NCBI RefSeq assembly: GCF_002222595.2
Contig: NZ_CP022413.2
Coordinates: 1,566,001 to 1,630,000 of the forward strand
Reading direction: 5' to 3'
DNA from: Blautia hansenii DSM 20583
GTDB taxonomy: Bacteria > Bacillota > Clostridia > Lachnospirales > Lachnospiraceae
Length of the DNA stretch: 64,000 bases
A program made the position numbers and the translations under genes. The notes under the pieces were generated by a model that was not told where the DNA came from, made no database searches, and was given only the letters and a program-made list of their open reading frames with translations. Shown here piece by piece: positions 43,684-53,883 of this stretch. The stretch's first letter is position 1. Each line of letters begins with the position of its first letter.

Positions 43684-44700
43684 TTATTCCATTGTCCATG
43701 TGCTATCCCAAGACTCAATCTTCTTATCTCTTACCATCAATTCTTTTACCGCAGCTGCCGGCGCTTTTCCTTCAAAAAGCACTTTATTTACCTGCTCGAT
43801 AATCGGCATTTCCACTTTATATTTTTGTGATAATGCAAGACCTGCCTTTGCAGAGTATACGCCTTCTACAACCATGTTTACTTCGTCCATCGCCTGCTGC
43901 ATACTTCTGCCCTGTCCCATGAGATAACCTGCTTTTCGGTTTCTGCTGTGCTTACTTGCACAGGTTACAATTAAATCTCCTATACCGGATAATCCATAGA
44001 AGGTATCAGCTTTTGCCCCCATGGCAATTCCCAGACGGGCAATTTCCGTAATTCCTCTCGTAATTAAGGCTGCCTTTGTATTATCCCCGTATCCCAGTCC
44101 GTCTGCTGTTCCTGCCGCCAGCGCAATGACATTTTTTAGCGCACCGCCCAGCTCAATGCCCAGAATATCCGGACTGATATAAACACGAAATACAGGACTC
44201 ATAAAAACGTTCTGCAAAAACTCTGCCGTTTCTTTGTCCTTTGCTCCGACTACACAGGTTGTAGGAAGTCCTCGGCTTACCTCCTCTGCATGGCTGGGTC
44301 CTGAAAGCACACAGCCCTTTGCTCCGGGAATTTCTTCTTCGATAATATCCGTAAGTGTCATCAGAGTCGTCTCCTCTATTCCCTTTGCCACATTCACAAT
44401 CAGCTGTCCCTTTTTTACATAAGGGGCAACCTTTTTTGCTGTACTGCGCACTGCCACAGAAGGTACTGCAAAGACAAGTACATCTTTTGCCTGTAAAGCG
44501 CTTTCTAAATTACCGGTAATTTCAATTCTCTCCGGTATCTGTACCCCCGGAAGCTTTGATTTGTGTTCTCTGCTTTTTGCCAGTTCTTTTGCTTCTTCTT
44601 CCCTATGCGACCACAAGGTCACCTCATGCCCATTCTTTTCTAAAAGAATTGCCAGAGCCGTGCCCCAGCTTCCTGCCCCAATTACACTTACTTTGCTCAT
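43684..44700 (-). CDS. gpsA: NAD(P)H-dependent glycerol-3-phosphate dehydrogenase GpsA
   Basis: GpsA makes sn-glycerol-3-phosphate for phospholipids. The 338-residue protein has the Rossmann motif VIGAGSWGTALA at the start, VNVAKGIEE, LSGPSHAEEVSRG, the catalytic lysine region GGALKNVIALAAG and GLSGIGDLIVTC. It follows plsY by 6 bases; the two catalyse successive steps in phosphatidic acid synthesis. Confidence 0.97.
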   Translation of the reverse strand: MSKVSVIGAGSWGTALAILLEKNGHEVTLWSHREEEAKELAKSREHKSKLPGVQIPERIEITGNLESALQAKDVLVFAVPSVAVRSTAKKVAPYVKKGQLIVNVAKGIEETTLMTLTDIIEEEIPGAKGCVLSGPSHAEEVSRGLPTTCVVGAKDKETAEFLQNVFMSPVFRVYISPDILGIELGGALKNVIALAAGTADGLGYGDNTKAALITRGITEIARLGIAMGAKADTFYGLSGIGDLIVTCASKHSRNRKAGYLMGQGRSMQQAMDEVNMVVEGVYSAKAGLALSQKYKVEMPIIEQVNKVLFEGKAPAAAVKELMVRDKKIESWDSTWTME

Positions 44701-44706
44701 AAGCTT

Positions 44707-45351
44707 CTACCTCTTTTTCCTAAGAAAAATTTTGTTTTCATTTCCATGTATCAAACGAACAATATTCTGTCTATGCCTCCAATATGCCAGAAGCATTAAA
44801 ACTACTGCCACACCATACATTTCATATAAAGCAGGCTGCGTACAGTCATAAGTCCCCATTTGTCCGAAAATAATAAGCGCCACTACAAATCCAAAATACG
44901 CCAACAAAGAGCCCAAAGACACATAATGTGTCAGGAAAAATGCTCCAAAAAACAATACGGCACAAATCAGAAACAGCCTCCAGTCAAATGCCAACAAAAG
45001 ACCTACCGATGCTGCAATACCCTTTCCACCTTTAAATTTCAGATAAAAAGGAAAATTATGTCCCAAAACACAACCCGCACCTGCATATAACTCTAAAAGC
45101 AGTAAATCATTTCCCTGGTGTGATGCAAAAAGTAATTTTGCAATAAGAATAGCCACAACGCATTTTAAACAATCCCCCAAAAGCGTTAATGCCCCTGCTT
45201 TTTTTCCCAGCGTTCTCAATGCATTCGTACTTCCTGCATTTCCACTTCCATGTTCACGTATATCAATTCCGTTTTTCTTTCCATAAATGTAAGCGGTTTG
45301 AAACAACCCACATACATAACCGATTGCCAGACAAATCACTCGCGCTAACAT
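44707..45351 (-). CDS. plsY: Acyl-phosphate:glycerol-3-phosphate acyltransferase PlsY
   Basis: This 214-residue membrane enzyme acylates glycerol-3-phosphate from acyl-phosphate. The three conserved cytoplasmic motifs are visible: GSGNAGSTNALRTLG, GHNFPFYLKFKGGKGIA and a later glycine-rich helix region, among about six hydrophobic segments. It lies between der and gpsA, a common Clostridia arrangement. Confidence 0.95.
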   Translation of the reverse strand: MLARVICLAIGYVCGLFQTAYIYGKKNGIDIREHGSGNAGSTNALRTLGKKAGALTLLGDCLKCVVAILIAKLLFASHQGNDLLLLELYAGAGCVLGHNFPFYLKFKGGKGIAASVGLLLAFDWRLFLICAVLFFGAFFLTHYVSLGSLLAYFGFVVALIIFGQMGTYDCTQPALYEMYGVAVVLMLLAYWRHRQNIVRLIHGNENKIFLRKKR

Positions 45352-45356
45352 TTTCT

Positions 45357-46682
45357 CTATTCTCCCTCTTTTCGCTCACGAATAATAAACTTCAACGAAG
45401 TTCCTTTAAATCCGAATGCTTCTCTGATTTTATTTTCCAAATATCTCACATAAGAAAAATGCATCAATTCTTTATCATTTACAAAAATAACAAAAGTAGG
45501 CGGTTTTACAGAAACCTGTGTTGTATAGAAGATTTTTAAACGTTTCCCTTTGTCAGAAGGTGGCTGCTGAAGAGCTGTTGCTTCTGTAATAATCTCATTT
45601 AAGACACCTGTCTGAATACGCAGTGTCTGATTTTCCAGAACCATATCAATAGTTTCAAAAAGATTTGGAATTCTCTGTCCTGTATGTGCAGAAATAAACA
45701 TAATCTCTGCGTAAGGCATATAAGAAAGAGTCTCTCTTACTTTATTGGTAAACTTATAAATCGTTTTGTCATTCTTTTCAATAGCATCCCATTTATTTAC
45801 GGCAATTACCACACCTTTTCCTCTGTCATGAGCAATTCCTGCAATTTTTGCATCCTGCTCTGTTACACCTTCTGTGGCATCAATCATCATAACCACCACA
45901 TCTGCTCTTTCTACAGCAGTTACCGTACGAATAATGCTATATCTCTCCAGTTCTTCTTTAATCTTGTTTTTTCTACGAAGACCTGCTGTGTCAATAAAAG
46001 TATATTCTTTTCCTTGATAAGTCACCTTTGTATCAATAGCATCTCTGGTAGTTCCTGCAATGTTAGAAACAATGACTCTATCTTCTCCTAAAATTTTGTT
46101 AATCAGAGAAGATTTCCCTACATTTGGTTTTCCTACTACTGCAATTTTTGGAATTTCATCTTCTTCATCATTTTGTGCATCATCATCGAAATGTTCTACG
46201 ACTTTTTCCAGCATATCTCCTAATCCCAACATAGATGCAGCAGAAATAGGTACCGGTTCTCCAATTCCCAAATTATAAAACTCATAAGTATCCATCATGA
46301 ATTTTTGGAAACTATCCACTTTATTTACAACTAAAACTACTGGCTTTTTACTTCTTCGAAGCATATCCGCTACTTTTGAATCTGCATCTACCAGGCCCTG
46401 ACGAACATCTGTCATGAAAATAATGACATCTGCAGTATCAATAGCAATCTGTGCCTGCTCTCTCATCTGAGAAAGAATAACATCATTACTCTCCGGTTCA
46501 ATTCCTCCGGTATCAATCATAGTAAACGTCTTGTCCAACCATGTTACTTCTGCATAAATTCTATCTCTTGTTACTCCTGGTGTATCTTTTACAATAGAAA
46601 TCTTTTCCCCTGCAAGGGCATTAAAAAGTGTTGATTTTCCTACATTAGGCCTTCCAACAATTGCTACAATCGGTTTGCTCAT
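45357..46682 (-). CDS. der: Ribosome-assembly GTPase Der (EngA)
   Basis: Der is a double-GTPase needed for 50S subunit assembly. Two G domains are present: [12 protein letters not shown] with DTGG and NKVD (about residues 8-120), and [12 protein letters not shown] with DTAG and NKWD (about 183-300). A KH-like C-terminal domain ends in Lys/Arg-rich sequence. Length 441 is typical. Its start lies inside the 3' end of the DUF512 gene (38-base overlap), suggesting coupling. Confidence 0.97.
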   Translation of the reverse strand: MSKPIVAIVGRPNVGKSTLFNALAGEKISIVKDTPGVTRDRIYAEVTWLDKTFTMIDTGGIEPESNDVILSQMREQAQIAIDTADVIIFMTDVRQGLVDADSKVADMLRRSKKPVVLVVNKVDSFQKFMMDTYEFYNLGIGEPVPISAASMLGLGDMLEKVVEHFDDDAQNDEEDEIPKIAVVGKPNVGKSSLINKILGEDRVIVSNIAGTTRDAIDTKVTYQGKEYTFIDTAGLRRKNKIKEELERYSIIRTVTAVERADVVVMMIDATEGVTEQDAKIAGIAHDRGKGVVIAVNKWDAIEKNDKTIYKFTNKVRETLSYMPYAEIMFISAHTGQRIPNLFETIDMVLENQTLRIQTGVLNEIITEATALQQPPSDKGKRLKIFYTTQVSVKPPTFVIFVNDKELMHFSYVRYLENKIREAFGFKGTSLKFIIRERKEGE

Positions 46683-48027
46683 ACATTGTTCTCCTTTTAT
46701 TTGTTTTTCTTGTATTTTCTCCTAAAACTGCCGCTACAAAATCTGCACCTGCTTCATCTACAATCTGCACAGGAACTTTTAAAGCTGTTTCAATTTCACC
46801 TACGGTTGTATCATCCAGAAATACATCTTCTCCACTTCGAAGCAAATTACAAGGAAGCAACAGACATTCTCCCAAATCTTCATTTGCAAGTTGCTTGATT
46901 ATATCTTGGCCTGTCAAAAGCCCTGACACGGTAATCCTCTCTCCGAAAAAGTCATTGCGTATTTCATATCCTTGGATTTCTATGTGAGGGAACTTTTCCT
47001 TCACTTTATCTGCATATTTGCATATATACGGATATGCCAACCTTCCTGTTGCAAAAGAAATCTTTCTCTTTCTGTTATCAGAAACTGTTTCTTCCAGAGC
47101 CTCTGTCACTTCTGTATCTAAAAGCCGCAACATACCCACTCCGTTTTCTAACTGAAGATAGCCGTCATATCGTTCTTCCTCAGGAAGTTCTCTGCCTGCC
47201 AGCAGATACCATTCATCACTGGCATGAATAAAATGAATCCCAAATTCAGGAAAGATTTTCTTTTGCCAGCTTTCAATGGTGTCAATTACCTGCGCTGCCT
47301 CATCCTTTGTAAAAGGCTCTAATGGATAAAGCCCGTCCCTATATTTACTAAGTCCCACAGGAACCACAGAAACGCTGCGCAAATGAGGCAAATACTGTGT
47401 TAAATCACAAATACTACGTTCTAATTCAGCCTTATCATTTAACCCTTTACACAGAACAATCTGTCCATTCATCTCAATTCCCGCTTCAAATAAGCGCTGT
47501 ACCTTAGGAAAAATATCTCCGGCAAAACGATTATTCAGCATTTTACATCGAAGCTTAGGATTTGTAGTCTGAAAAGAAATATTAATCGGCGCTAAATGAT
47601 AATGAATAATTCTGTCAATATCATGGTCACTCATATTAGTAAGCGTTACATAATTCCCCTGTAAAAAAGACAGTCGAGAATCATCGTCTTTAAAATACAG
47701 CGTTTCTCGCATTCCCGGTGGCATCTGATCAATAAAGCAAAAAACACATTTATTTCTACAGGAACGATATTCATCCATCAGACTGTTTTCAAACTCGATG
47801 CCTAAATCCTCTTCAAACTCTTTTTCGATTTCCAGTTCCCATTCTTCGCCATTTGATTTTCTTATCAGCAATTCTATATATTCATCATTCACCAGATAAT
47901 GATAATCAAAAACATCTTCTATGGTTTCTCCATTGATGCTGATCAACTCATCTCCCGGCTCTAATTCTAACTCCCAGGCAATGCTTCCTTCTTTTACCTG
48001 GCTGATTTTATGTCGGTTATTTTTCAT
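46645..48027 (-). CDS. DUF512 radical-SAM-like protein with N-terminal PDZ
   Basis: A 460-residue protein of the conserved Firmicute family encoded next to der. The N-terminal PDZ-like domain ([21 protein letters not shown]) is followed by a [11 protein letters not shown]xxxCxxC cluster (about residues 90-100), which suggests a radical-SAM-type [4Fe-4S] site. [18 protein letters not shown] and the C-terminal DUF512 ([33 protein letters not shown]) complete it. The function is unknown. The last residues ([11 protein letters not shown]) extend over the der start codon. Confidence 0.85.
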   Translation of the reverse strand: MKNNRHKISQVKEGSIAWELELEPGDELISINGETIEDVFDYHYLVNDEYIELLIRKSNGEEWELEIEKEFEEDLGIEFENSLMDEYRSCRNKCVFCFIDQMPPGMRETLYFKDDDSRLSFLQGNYVTLTNMSDHDIDRIIHYHLAPINISFQTTNPKLRCKMLNNRFAGDIFPKVQRLFEAGIEMNGQIVLCKGLNDKAELERSICDLTQYLPHLRSVSVVPVGLSKYRDGLYPLEPFTKDEAAQVIDTIESWQKKIFPEFGIHFIHASDEWYLLAGRELPEEERYDGYLQLENGVGMLRLLDTEVTEALEETVSDNRKRKISFATGRLAYPYICKYADKVKEKFPHIEIQGYEIRNDFFGERITVSGLLTGQDIIKQLANEDLGECLLLPCNLLRSGEDVFLDDTTVGEIETALKVPVQIVDEAGADFVAAVLGENTRKTNKRRTMYEQTDCSNCWKA

Positions 48028-48097
48028 ATTCTTCCTCCTGCAAATGCCCGTTATTTTTTATAATACCAACATTATATGAAAAAAGCAATATTTTTCC

Positions 48098-48127
48098 TTG
48101 ACTCTCATGCGTGTCGAATGTTATAAC
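48098..48127 (+). promoter_or_regulatory. Promoter of prs
   Basis: TTGACT (48098-48103), an 18-bp spacer and TATAAC (48122-48127) lie 43 bases before the prs ATG. Confidence 0.75.
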
Positions 48128-48170
48128 TTATTGTGTAATTATGTCAAATAACTGTAAAATGGAGGTCATT

Positions 48171-49334
48171 ATGGTTAATATCAGTTTGCTGGAAAAATCT
48201 ATCCCGGTGGCTCCTATTAAAATAGCAGCATTAAAAAGCTGTTCTGAATTAGCTTCTCAGGTAGATGCTCATCTGGTACAATTCCGAAAAGAATTAAATT
48301 CTCACAATCAATCCGGATTAAACTTCCGGGGTTATGCTGAAAACAGTTTTCTCATTGACTGCAGCTGCCCACGCTTTGGTTCAGGAGAAGCCAAAGGTGT
48401 AATCAACGAATCTATTCGTGGTGCAGATATGTTTGTTATGGTAGATGTCTGTAATCACAGTTTAACTTACAATATGTGCGGACATGTGAATCACATGTCA
48501 CCTGACGACCATTATCAGGATTTAAAACGTATTATTGCTACTGCTGCCGGAAAAGCACATCGTATTAACGTAATCATGCCTTTCCTCTATGAAAGCCGCC
48601 AGCACAAAAGAAGCAAAAGAGAATCTCTCGACTGTGCTCTTGCACTTCAGGAATTAGTTCAAATGGGTGTTTCTAATATCATTACTTTTGACGCTCATGA
48701 TCCACGTATGCAGAATGCAATTCCGTTATCCGGATTTGATAACTTCATGCCAACTTACCAGTTCTTAAAAACATTATGTGCAAATATCGAAGATTTTAAA
48801 ATTGATAACGAGCACTTAATGATTATCAGCCCTGACGAAGGTGCTATGCAAAGAGCTGTGTACTTCTCTAATATTTTAGGTGTTGACATGGGTATGTTCT
48901 ACAAACGCCGTGATTATTCCACCGTTGTAAACGGACGTAATCCAATTGTTGCTCATGAATTTTTAGGCGACTCCGTAGAAGGAAAAGATGTGATTGTTAT
49001 TGACGACATGATTTCTTCCGGAGAAAGTATGTTAGATGTTGCAAGAAAATTAAAAGAACGTAAGGCAAAACGTGTAATTGTATGTACTACTTTTGGTCTT
49101 TTCACAGACGGACTGGAAAAATTCGATGAATATTACGAAAAAGAATATATTTATCGTGTGATTACTACAAATCTAAACTACAGAAATCCAGAATTGCTGA
49201 CACGTCCTTATTATCTGGAAGCTGATATGAGTAAATATCTGGCAAGTATCATGGATATTTTAAACCATGACTTATCTGTAAACAAAGTTCGAAATACAAC
49301 AAAGAAAATCAATAAGCTTCTGAAGAGGTGCTAA
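48171..49334 (+). CDS. prs: Ribose-phosphate pyrophosphokinase
   Basis: This enzyme makes PRPP from ribose-5-phosphate and ATP for nucleotide, His and Trp synthesis. The 387-residue protein is the longer version common in Lachnospiraceae. The PRPP loop VIVIDDMISSGESMLDVA (about residues 272-289) and upstream NVIMPFLYESRQHKRSKRE (ATP/flexible loop region) are intact. The ATG at 48171 follows GGAGG; the longer frame begins inside the promoter region. It is monocistronic with its own promoter and terminator. Confidence 0.93.
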   Translation: MVNISLLEKSIPVAPIKIAALKSCSELASQVDAHLVQFRKELNSHNQSGLNFRGYAENSFLIDCSCPRFGSGEAKGVINESIRGADMFVMVDVCNHSLTYNMCGHVNHMSPDDHYQDLKRIIATAAGKAHRINVIMPFLYESRQHKRSKRESLDCALALQELVQMGVSNIITFDAHDPRMQNAIPLSGFDNFMPTYQFLKTLCANIEDFKIDNEHLMIISPDEGAMQRAVYFSNILGVDMGMFYKRRDYSTVVNGRNPIVAHEFLGDSVEGKDVIVIDDMISSGESMLDVARKLKERKAKRVIVCTTFGLFTDGLEKFDEYYEKEYIYRVITTNLNYRNPELLTRPYYLEADMSKYLASIMDILNHDLSVNKVRNTTKKINKLLKRC

Positions 49335-49351
49335 AAACTTATCAAACATTG

Positions 49352-49384
49352 AAAAACAGATGGTCACAAGGCCATCTGTTTTTA
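49352..49384. terminator. Terminator after prs (also serves the convergent gene)
   Basis: AACAGATGG and CCATCTGTT pair around an 8-nt loop, with TTTTTATT on the plus side and an A run (T on minus) on the other. Confidence 0.85.
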
Positions 49385-49395
49385 TTATGTAATCT

Positions 49396-50604
49396 TTAAT
49401 TCACTTGATATACATCTGCGTACATTCTCCCAAATTCCATCGCATCCTCATGACTTTCAAAATAAATATCAACATGTCCATAAGGTACACCTCTGTCCTC
49501 TACTGTATACACAGATCCATTTATTTTTAATTTCGTTCCAAAAGGAATTCCATTCATAGCTACTGTTCTTCCCTGTACCGGAACAGTTCCGCTGGCAGTT
49601 AAGCCGCTGGAATGCCCTGAACAGCAAGAACCGTTACAATATGCCGTAATCTTAAATTTTCCTAAATATTTCTCACCAGATGTATTCTGACCTTCACTTT
49701 CCTGAGAATTGTTGTTATTATCTTCCGGTTTCTGCGGTGTTTCCGGTTTACTTTCTTCCGGCGCAGGCTTATTTTCCGGTTTTGTTGTGTTTTCCGGTTT
49801 CGCAGTATTATCCGGCTTTGGAGTTTGTACAGACGGTTTCTGTGACTGTGCAGCCTCCTCATCCTTTTCCTGCTTAATTAAAGCATTGATTTTATCACTT
49901 TGCACATTGATTTTATTCAGCAATGCTTTTGTAGTATCCTTTTCCGCAGAAATCTGTGTCTCATATTCTTCCATCTGAGACCGGGTACTTTTCATAACTG
50001 ATGAAATCTCGTCCTGCTTTTCTAAACTTTCTTTATGAAGCTTTTTAAGCTTTTCCTGCTCTTTTTTTATACTTTCTTCTTTTTCTTTAATTTCCGCTGT
50101 TGTCTTTTTATATTCTTCCAGCATCTTTCTATCATACTTTGTCATCTGCGACATATTTTCTGCCTGACTTAAAAATTCTGAAAGATCCTTTGCTTCCAAA
50201 AATAATGTTATATAAGAACTATTTGAATTTTCGTACATATACTGAATACGAAGTTTCATTTTGGAATACTGTTCTTCCTCTTTTTTTTGCGCTTCTCCCA
50301 GTTGGGTTTCAAGCTCCGCCAGTTCTTCCTGTCTTGCATCTGACTGACTCTGAATATCCTGAAGGTTTTCTCCCAATTCGCTAAGCTGGTTATTCAGTTC
50401 TGTCAAGTACTCTTCCAAATTATTTTTCTTGGATTCCAGACTTTTGATTCTTCCCTGAGCATCATTTAACTGTTTCTCATTTTCCTTTTGTTTACCCTGC
50501 TCTGCAGAAATCTTACTCTGTGTAGTCGCAGCGTAACAAGGAGTGATAATCAGACTTGCTGATAAAAGCCCCAAAATCAGACCTGTACTTGTTTTTTTCC
50601 TCAT
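49396..50604 (-). CDS. Secreted coiled-coil protein with C-terminal 3D (MltA-like) domain
   Basis: A signal peptide (LILGLLSASLIITPCYA, about residues 10-27) leads into a long PcsB-like coiled coil (about 33-225). A Pro/Lys/Glu-rich linker of PKPDN/KPEN-type repeats (about 232-290) and a C-terminal 3D domain follow (FKITAYCNGSCCSG, SGTVPVQGRTVAM, GVPYGHVDIYF). 3D domains act on peptidoglycan and the coiled coil may regulate access. It is probably a cell-wall hydrolase. I chose ATG 50604, with AGGAG 8 bases before; TTG at 50610 is the alternative. The cysteines in CNGSCCSG are notable for a secreted protein. Confidence 0.85.
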   Translation of the reverse strand: MRKKTSTGLILGLLSASLIITPCYAATTQSKISAEQGKQKENEKQLNDAQGRIKSLESKKNNLEEYLTELNNQLSELGENLQDIQSQSDARQEELAELETQLGEAQKKEEEQYSKMKLRIQYMYENSNSSYITLFLEAKDLSEFLSQAENMSQMTKYDRKMLEEYKKTTAEIKEKEESIKKEQEKLKKLHKESLEKQDEISSVMKSTRSQMEEYETQISAEKDTTKALLNKINVQSDKINALIKQEKDEEAAQSQKPSVQTPKPDNTAKPENTTKPENKPAPEESKPETPQKPEDNNNNSQESEGQNTSGEKYLGKFKITAYCNGSCCSGHSSGLTASGTVPVQGRTVAMNGIPFGTKLKINGSVYTVEDRGVPYGHVDIYFESHEDAMEFGRMYADVYQVN

Positions 50605-50752
50605 AATCAAAGCTCCTTTTCATAACCGAAACTGATTATAACATAATATTCACAAGAAAAATAGCCTTTTTTCATTTTTTCGTAACATTTATGTAATAGT
50701 ACCTAAGATTTTCTGTTAAATTTATGCAATTATCCCATTGATTTTTTTTCAT

Positions 50753-51100
50753 TTATCTTTGATATTCAAAGGCATTTCGAATAAGCTCTGCCCTATTGGA
50801 AGATATCCCTACTACGTCAAAACGACAAGGCGTATCCTCAGGATATCCCTCTTTGGTAAGATAATACAAGGCTGTTCTGGAAATTTTTCTCTGCTTTGCT
50901 TTCGTCACGGCTTCCAGTGGGCTTCCGTAACTTAAATCACTTCTGTATTTCACTTCAATAAAACACAGATACTCCCCCTCTTTTCCAATTAAATCAATCT
51001 CACCTTGTTTACACCGGTAATTTCGTTCTAATATAAAATATCCTTGTTCTTCCAAAAGTTCAGCTGCTTTTTCTTCATATTTTCTGCCAATTTCATTCAT
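50753..51100 (-). CDS. YraN family protein (UPF0102, endonuclease-like fold)
   Basis: The 115-residue protein has the family signatures GRKYEEKAAELLEEQGY, NYRCKQGEIDLIG and FIEVKYRSDLSYGSP, the last two forming a PD-(D/E)xK-type site. Its substrate is unknown, and it is typically encoded beside rnhB, as here, with an 8-base overlap. Confidence 0.93.
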   Translation of the reverse strand: MNEIGRKYEEKAAELLEEQGYFILERNYRCKQGEIDLIGKEGEYLCFIEVKYRSDLSYGSPLEAVTKAKQRKISRTALYYLTKEGYPEDTPCRFDVVGISSNRAELIRNAFEYQR

Positions 51101-51863
51101 AATTTTCCCCTGTCACATTATGAATGAAACTCCTTCTGTGTATCGGAGTCGGACCATATTTCTTAATGGCCTCAATATGTTCTTTAGAGCCGTATCCTTT
51201 ATTGGATGCAAACCCATATTCCGGCATGATTTTATCATATTCCCTCATCAGGCGATCTCTGGTAACCTTTGCCACAATACTGGCCGCCGCTATGGAAATA
51301 CTCTTTGCATCTCCCTTAATAATAGGCACTTGAGGGATGGTAATCTGAGGAATAGTCACTGCATCATTTAACAAAATTTGAGGTGTGACATCCAATTTTG
51401 AAACAGCTTCTCGCATCGCCTCATAGGTCGCCTGCAAAATATTGATTTCATCAATTCTCTGAGGACTTGCATATCCAACTGCCACAGAAACTGCTTTTTC
51501 CATAATTTCATCATAAAGTTGTTCTCGCATTTTTTCAGAAAGCTGTTTTGAGTCATTCACATATAAAATTTCACAATCCGGCGGCAAAATCACTGCACCT
51601 GCCACTACAGGACCGGCAAAAGGGCCACGCCCCACTTCATCAATCCCACAAATATAGCCTAAATGTTCATATTCACGCTCAAATTCTCTCATTTGCTTTA
51701 AACGTTCTTTTTCCTGTTCCAAAGCTTGTATGCGCTTGTGCCCCTGTTCTACAAGCTTCTGTACACCTTTTCGTTCATCCGCCCTGTAAATTTCACAAAA
51801 AGCAGGCAATTCCTGTATCGGTGTATTCTTAAATCTCTCTTTAATTTCCTGAATACTTTCCAT
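51093..51863 (-). CDS. rnhB: Ribonuclease HII
   Basis: RNase HII removes ribonucleotides and RNA primers from DNA. The 256-residue protein has CGIDEVGRGPFAGPVVAGAV (catalytic Asp/Glu, about residues 73-90), a conserved DSKQLSEKMRE, the catalytic Asp of ILLNDAV, and IVAKVTRDR. The N-terminal 60 residues form the helical extension common in Clostridia. It overlaps yraN and lies 1 base after rbgA. Confidence 0.96.
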   Translation of the reverse strand: MESIQEIKERFKNTPIQELPAFCEIYRADERKGVQKLVEQGHKRIQALEQEKERLKQMREFEREYEHLGYICGIDEVGRGPFAGPVVAGAVILPPDCEILYVNDSKQLSEKMREQLYDEIMEKAVSVAVGYASPQRIDEINILQATYEAMREAVSKLDVTPQILLNDAVTIPQITIPQVPIIKGDAKSISIAAASIVAKVTRDRLMREYDKIMPEYGFASNKGYGSKEHIEAIKKYGPTPIHRRSFIHNVTGENYE

Positions 51864-51864
51864 T

Positions 51865-52710
51865 TTAAGCCTCCGGCTTTTCTAAAGTAATTTTTCCGAT
51901 TTTCCCGTTTCTAAACTCTTCTAATAAAATATTAGCTGCCTTTAAATAATCCAGCTCGTTACCTTTCTGTATACATTTCCTATTTTCTGCAACTTGTTCC
52001 AACATAGAAAGTGCATTTTCGCTTTCCTCAATATCATATCTTTTTGTCAAAACGCCCTCATAAGACTCATGAAGATATTTTAACAATTCCAGAGATAATT
52101 CTTCTAAATTTAAAATTTCGTCTTTAATAGAGCCTACCATAGCGAGTTTTGCTCCTACGCTCTGATCTTCAAATTTCGGCCATAAAATCCCCGGTGTATC
52201 CAGAAGTTCTACGTTTTTGTTAATGCGTATCCACTGTTTTCCCTTTGTCACGCCTGGTTTATTTCCTGTTTTCGTGCAGGCTTTCCCTGCAAATGCATTG
52301 ATAAATGTAGATTTTCCTACATTTGGAATTCCCACTACCATCGCTCTGATTGGTCTGTTGATAATTCCTCTTTTTCTGTCTCGCTCAAGCTTTTCTTTAC
52401 AGGACTCCATGACAACAGGAAGAACTCCTTTTATCCCTGCACCGCTTTTTGCATTTAATTTTACTACATAATAGCCTTTGCTTTTAAAATATTCTGCCCA
52501 TTTCTCATTTTCGCGCTCATCTGCTAAATCTGATTTATTTAACAAAATAAGTCTTGCTTTATTTTTGCCTAATTCATCTATATCCGGATTTCGACTGGAA
52601 AAAGGAATTCTCGCATCCACCACCTCAATAATCAGGTCAATGAGCTTAATATTCTCCTGCATCATACGTTTTGCTTTTGTCATGTGTCCCGGGTACCATT
52701 GATAATTCAT
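51865..52710 (-). CDS. rbgA: Ribosome biogenesis GTPase YlqF/RbgA
   Basis: This is a circularly permuted GTPase for late 50S assembly (281 residues). It begins YQWYPGHMTKAKRMM, with G4 LNKSDL before G1 GIPNVGKSTFIN and G3 DTPGILWP, the permuted order of the family. I placed the start at 52710 because AAAGGAGAA lies upstream; the longer frame overlaps lepB. It lies between lepB and rnhB, the usual Firmicute order. Confidence 0.95.
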   Translation of the reverse strand: MNYQWYPGHMTKAKRMMQENIKLIDLIIEVVDARIPFSSRNPDIDELGKNKARLILLNKSDLADERENEKWAEYFKSKGYYVVKLNAKSGAGIKGVLPVVMESCKEKLERDRKRGIINRPIRAMVVGIPNVGKSTFINAFAGKACTKTGNKPGVTKGKQWIRINKNVELLDTPGILWPKFEDQSVGAKLAMVGSIKDEILNLEELSLELLKYLHESYEGVLTKRYDIEESENALSMLEQVAENRKCIQKGNELDYLKAANILLEEFRNGKIGKITLEKPEA

Positions 52711-52727
52711 GCTATTTCTCCTTTTGT

Positions 52728-53327
52728 CTAATGTTTTATAAATCCCATTTTGTTTACCGGTGCAACTCGAAACCACAGCTTACCTTCAATATATTTCTTC
52801 TTAACTTTCTTTACCTCTGCAAAGCGGCTGTCTTCACTGTTATTTCGATTGTCACCTAACACAAAATATTCATCATTTTTCAAAGTAACCCCTTCGTCTG
52901 CCAGACCGGGATTTGTCATTTTATCCACTTTCATTTTTTCTTTATATTTTTTTCCATCAATATAAACTTCCCCATTCTGAATTTGAATTGTTTCTCCGGG
53001 AAGTCCGATTACTCTTTTAATATGAATTGCCGCATTGTCTTTTCCATCCTTTGTAAAGGCAATCATATCTTCTCTTTTGGGCCCTGTTAGCTTATATGCC
53101 AGCTTATTTATAAAAAAAGTTTCACCTGTCCGCAAGGTAGGTTCCATACTGCTTTCCTGCATACGAATACTCTGAAAAAAGAAAATAGATACCACTGCAG
53201 CAACAGCCAACACCACTGCCACCTGAAATACCCAGCTAAAAACTGTTCTACCTCTTTTACTTTTAATAAACTCCAGCGCCATTTCCCTTTGCTGTTCTCT
53301 CTTTTTTCTGCTTTTCTTCTTTTTCAT
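52728..53327 (-). CDS. lepB: Signal peptidase I
   Basis: This 199-residue membrane protease cleaves secretory signal peptides. A very basic N-terminus is followed by one membrane helix (about residues 33-55), the catalytic serine in QESSMEPTLRTG, the catalytic lysine in HIKRVIGLPGE, and the box GDNRNNSEDSR. Length and layout match Firmicute SipS-type enzymes. Confidence 0.94.
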   Translation of the reverse strand: MKKKKSRKKREQQREMALEFIKSKRGRTVFSWVFQVAVVLAVAAVVSIFFFQSIRMQESSMEPTLRTGETFFINKLAYKLTGPKREDMIAFTKDGKDNAAIHIKRVIGLPGETIQIQNGEVYIDGKKYKEKMKVDKMTNPGLADEGVTLKNDEYFVLGDNRNNSEDSRFAEVKKVKKKYIEGKLWFRVAPVNKMGFIKH

Positions 53328-53360
53328 CCTGTTTTCACCTAAATTATCCGTATTGAAGAA

Positions 53361-53392
53361 ACAGGGACATATACCAAAGTATGTGTCCCTGT
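53361..53392 (-). terminator. Hairpin after rplS
   Basis: On the minus strand ACAGGGACACATA... pairs with ...TATGTCCCTGT, then TTTCTTC. It is a plausible intrinsic terminator or read-through regulator between rplS and lepB. Confidence 0.7.
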
Positions 53393-53405
53393 CATGTTTA
53401 CGTTA

Positions 53406-53753
53406 TTATTTTACTAACTCTTTTACTTTCGCTGCTTTACCTACACGCTGTCTTAAGTAGTTCAATTTTGCACGTCTTACTTTACCACGTCTTATAACTT
53501 CTACTCTTTCTACGTTAGGGGAGTGTAATGGCCATGTTTTTTCAACACCAATTCCGTTAGAATTTTTTCTAACTGTGAATGTTTCACGGTTGCTTCCACC
53601 CTGTTTCTTTAATACAACACCTTCGAAAACCTGAATTCTTTCACGATTACCTTCTTTGATTTTACCGTGAACTCTTACAGTATCTCCTACGTTGAATTCC
53701 GGTGCTTCTGCTTTCATCTGAGCAGCTTCAATGTTTTTAATAATTTCGTTCAT
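53406..53753 (-). CDS. rplS: 50S ribosomal protein L19
   Basis: A 115-residue L19 with [22 protein letters not shown] (quoted in part), [33 protein letters not shown] and [14 protein letters not shown]. Standard length. It has its own perfect promoter, separating it transcriptionally from trmD. Confidence 0.98.
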   Translation of the reverse strand: MNEIIKNIEAAQMKAEAPEFNVGDTVRVHGKIKEGNRERIQVFEGVVLKKQGGSNRETFTVRKNSNGIGVEKTWPLHSPNVERVEVIRRGKVRRAKLNYLRQRVGKAAKVKELVK

Positions 53754-53822
53754 GATTTTTCTCCTTTAAATTCGGACGTTCTTAATGCAATCAGCAACAG
53801 AGGACCATCTCTTTTTACAACA
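53754..53822 (-). promoter_or_regulatory. rplS 5' leader, possible L19 autoregulatory leader
   Basis: About 70 nt lie between the predicted start point and the rplS ATG, ending in AAAGGAG. The position and length suit an L19-type protein-binding leader, but I cannot confirm the consensus by eye. Confidence 0.4.
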
Positions 53823-53828
53823 TGGGTA

Positions 53829-53857
53829 ATTATACTATCTCCCCATATCCTTGTCAA
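53829..53857 (-). promoter_or_regulatory. Consensus promoter of rplS
   Basis: On the minus strand TTGACA (53857-53852), a 17-bp spacer and TATAAT (53834-53829) match the consensus exactly. Confidence 0.9.
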
Positions 53858-53883
53858 GTATTTTCCCTTGATTTTTAAACAGA

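Noticed and set aside
48111..48170. Upstream in-frame start for prs
   Set aside because: The extra 20 residues begin inside the -35/-10 spacer of the prs promoter. GGAGG stands just before the ATG at 48171.
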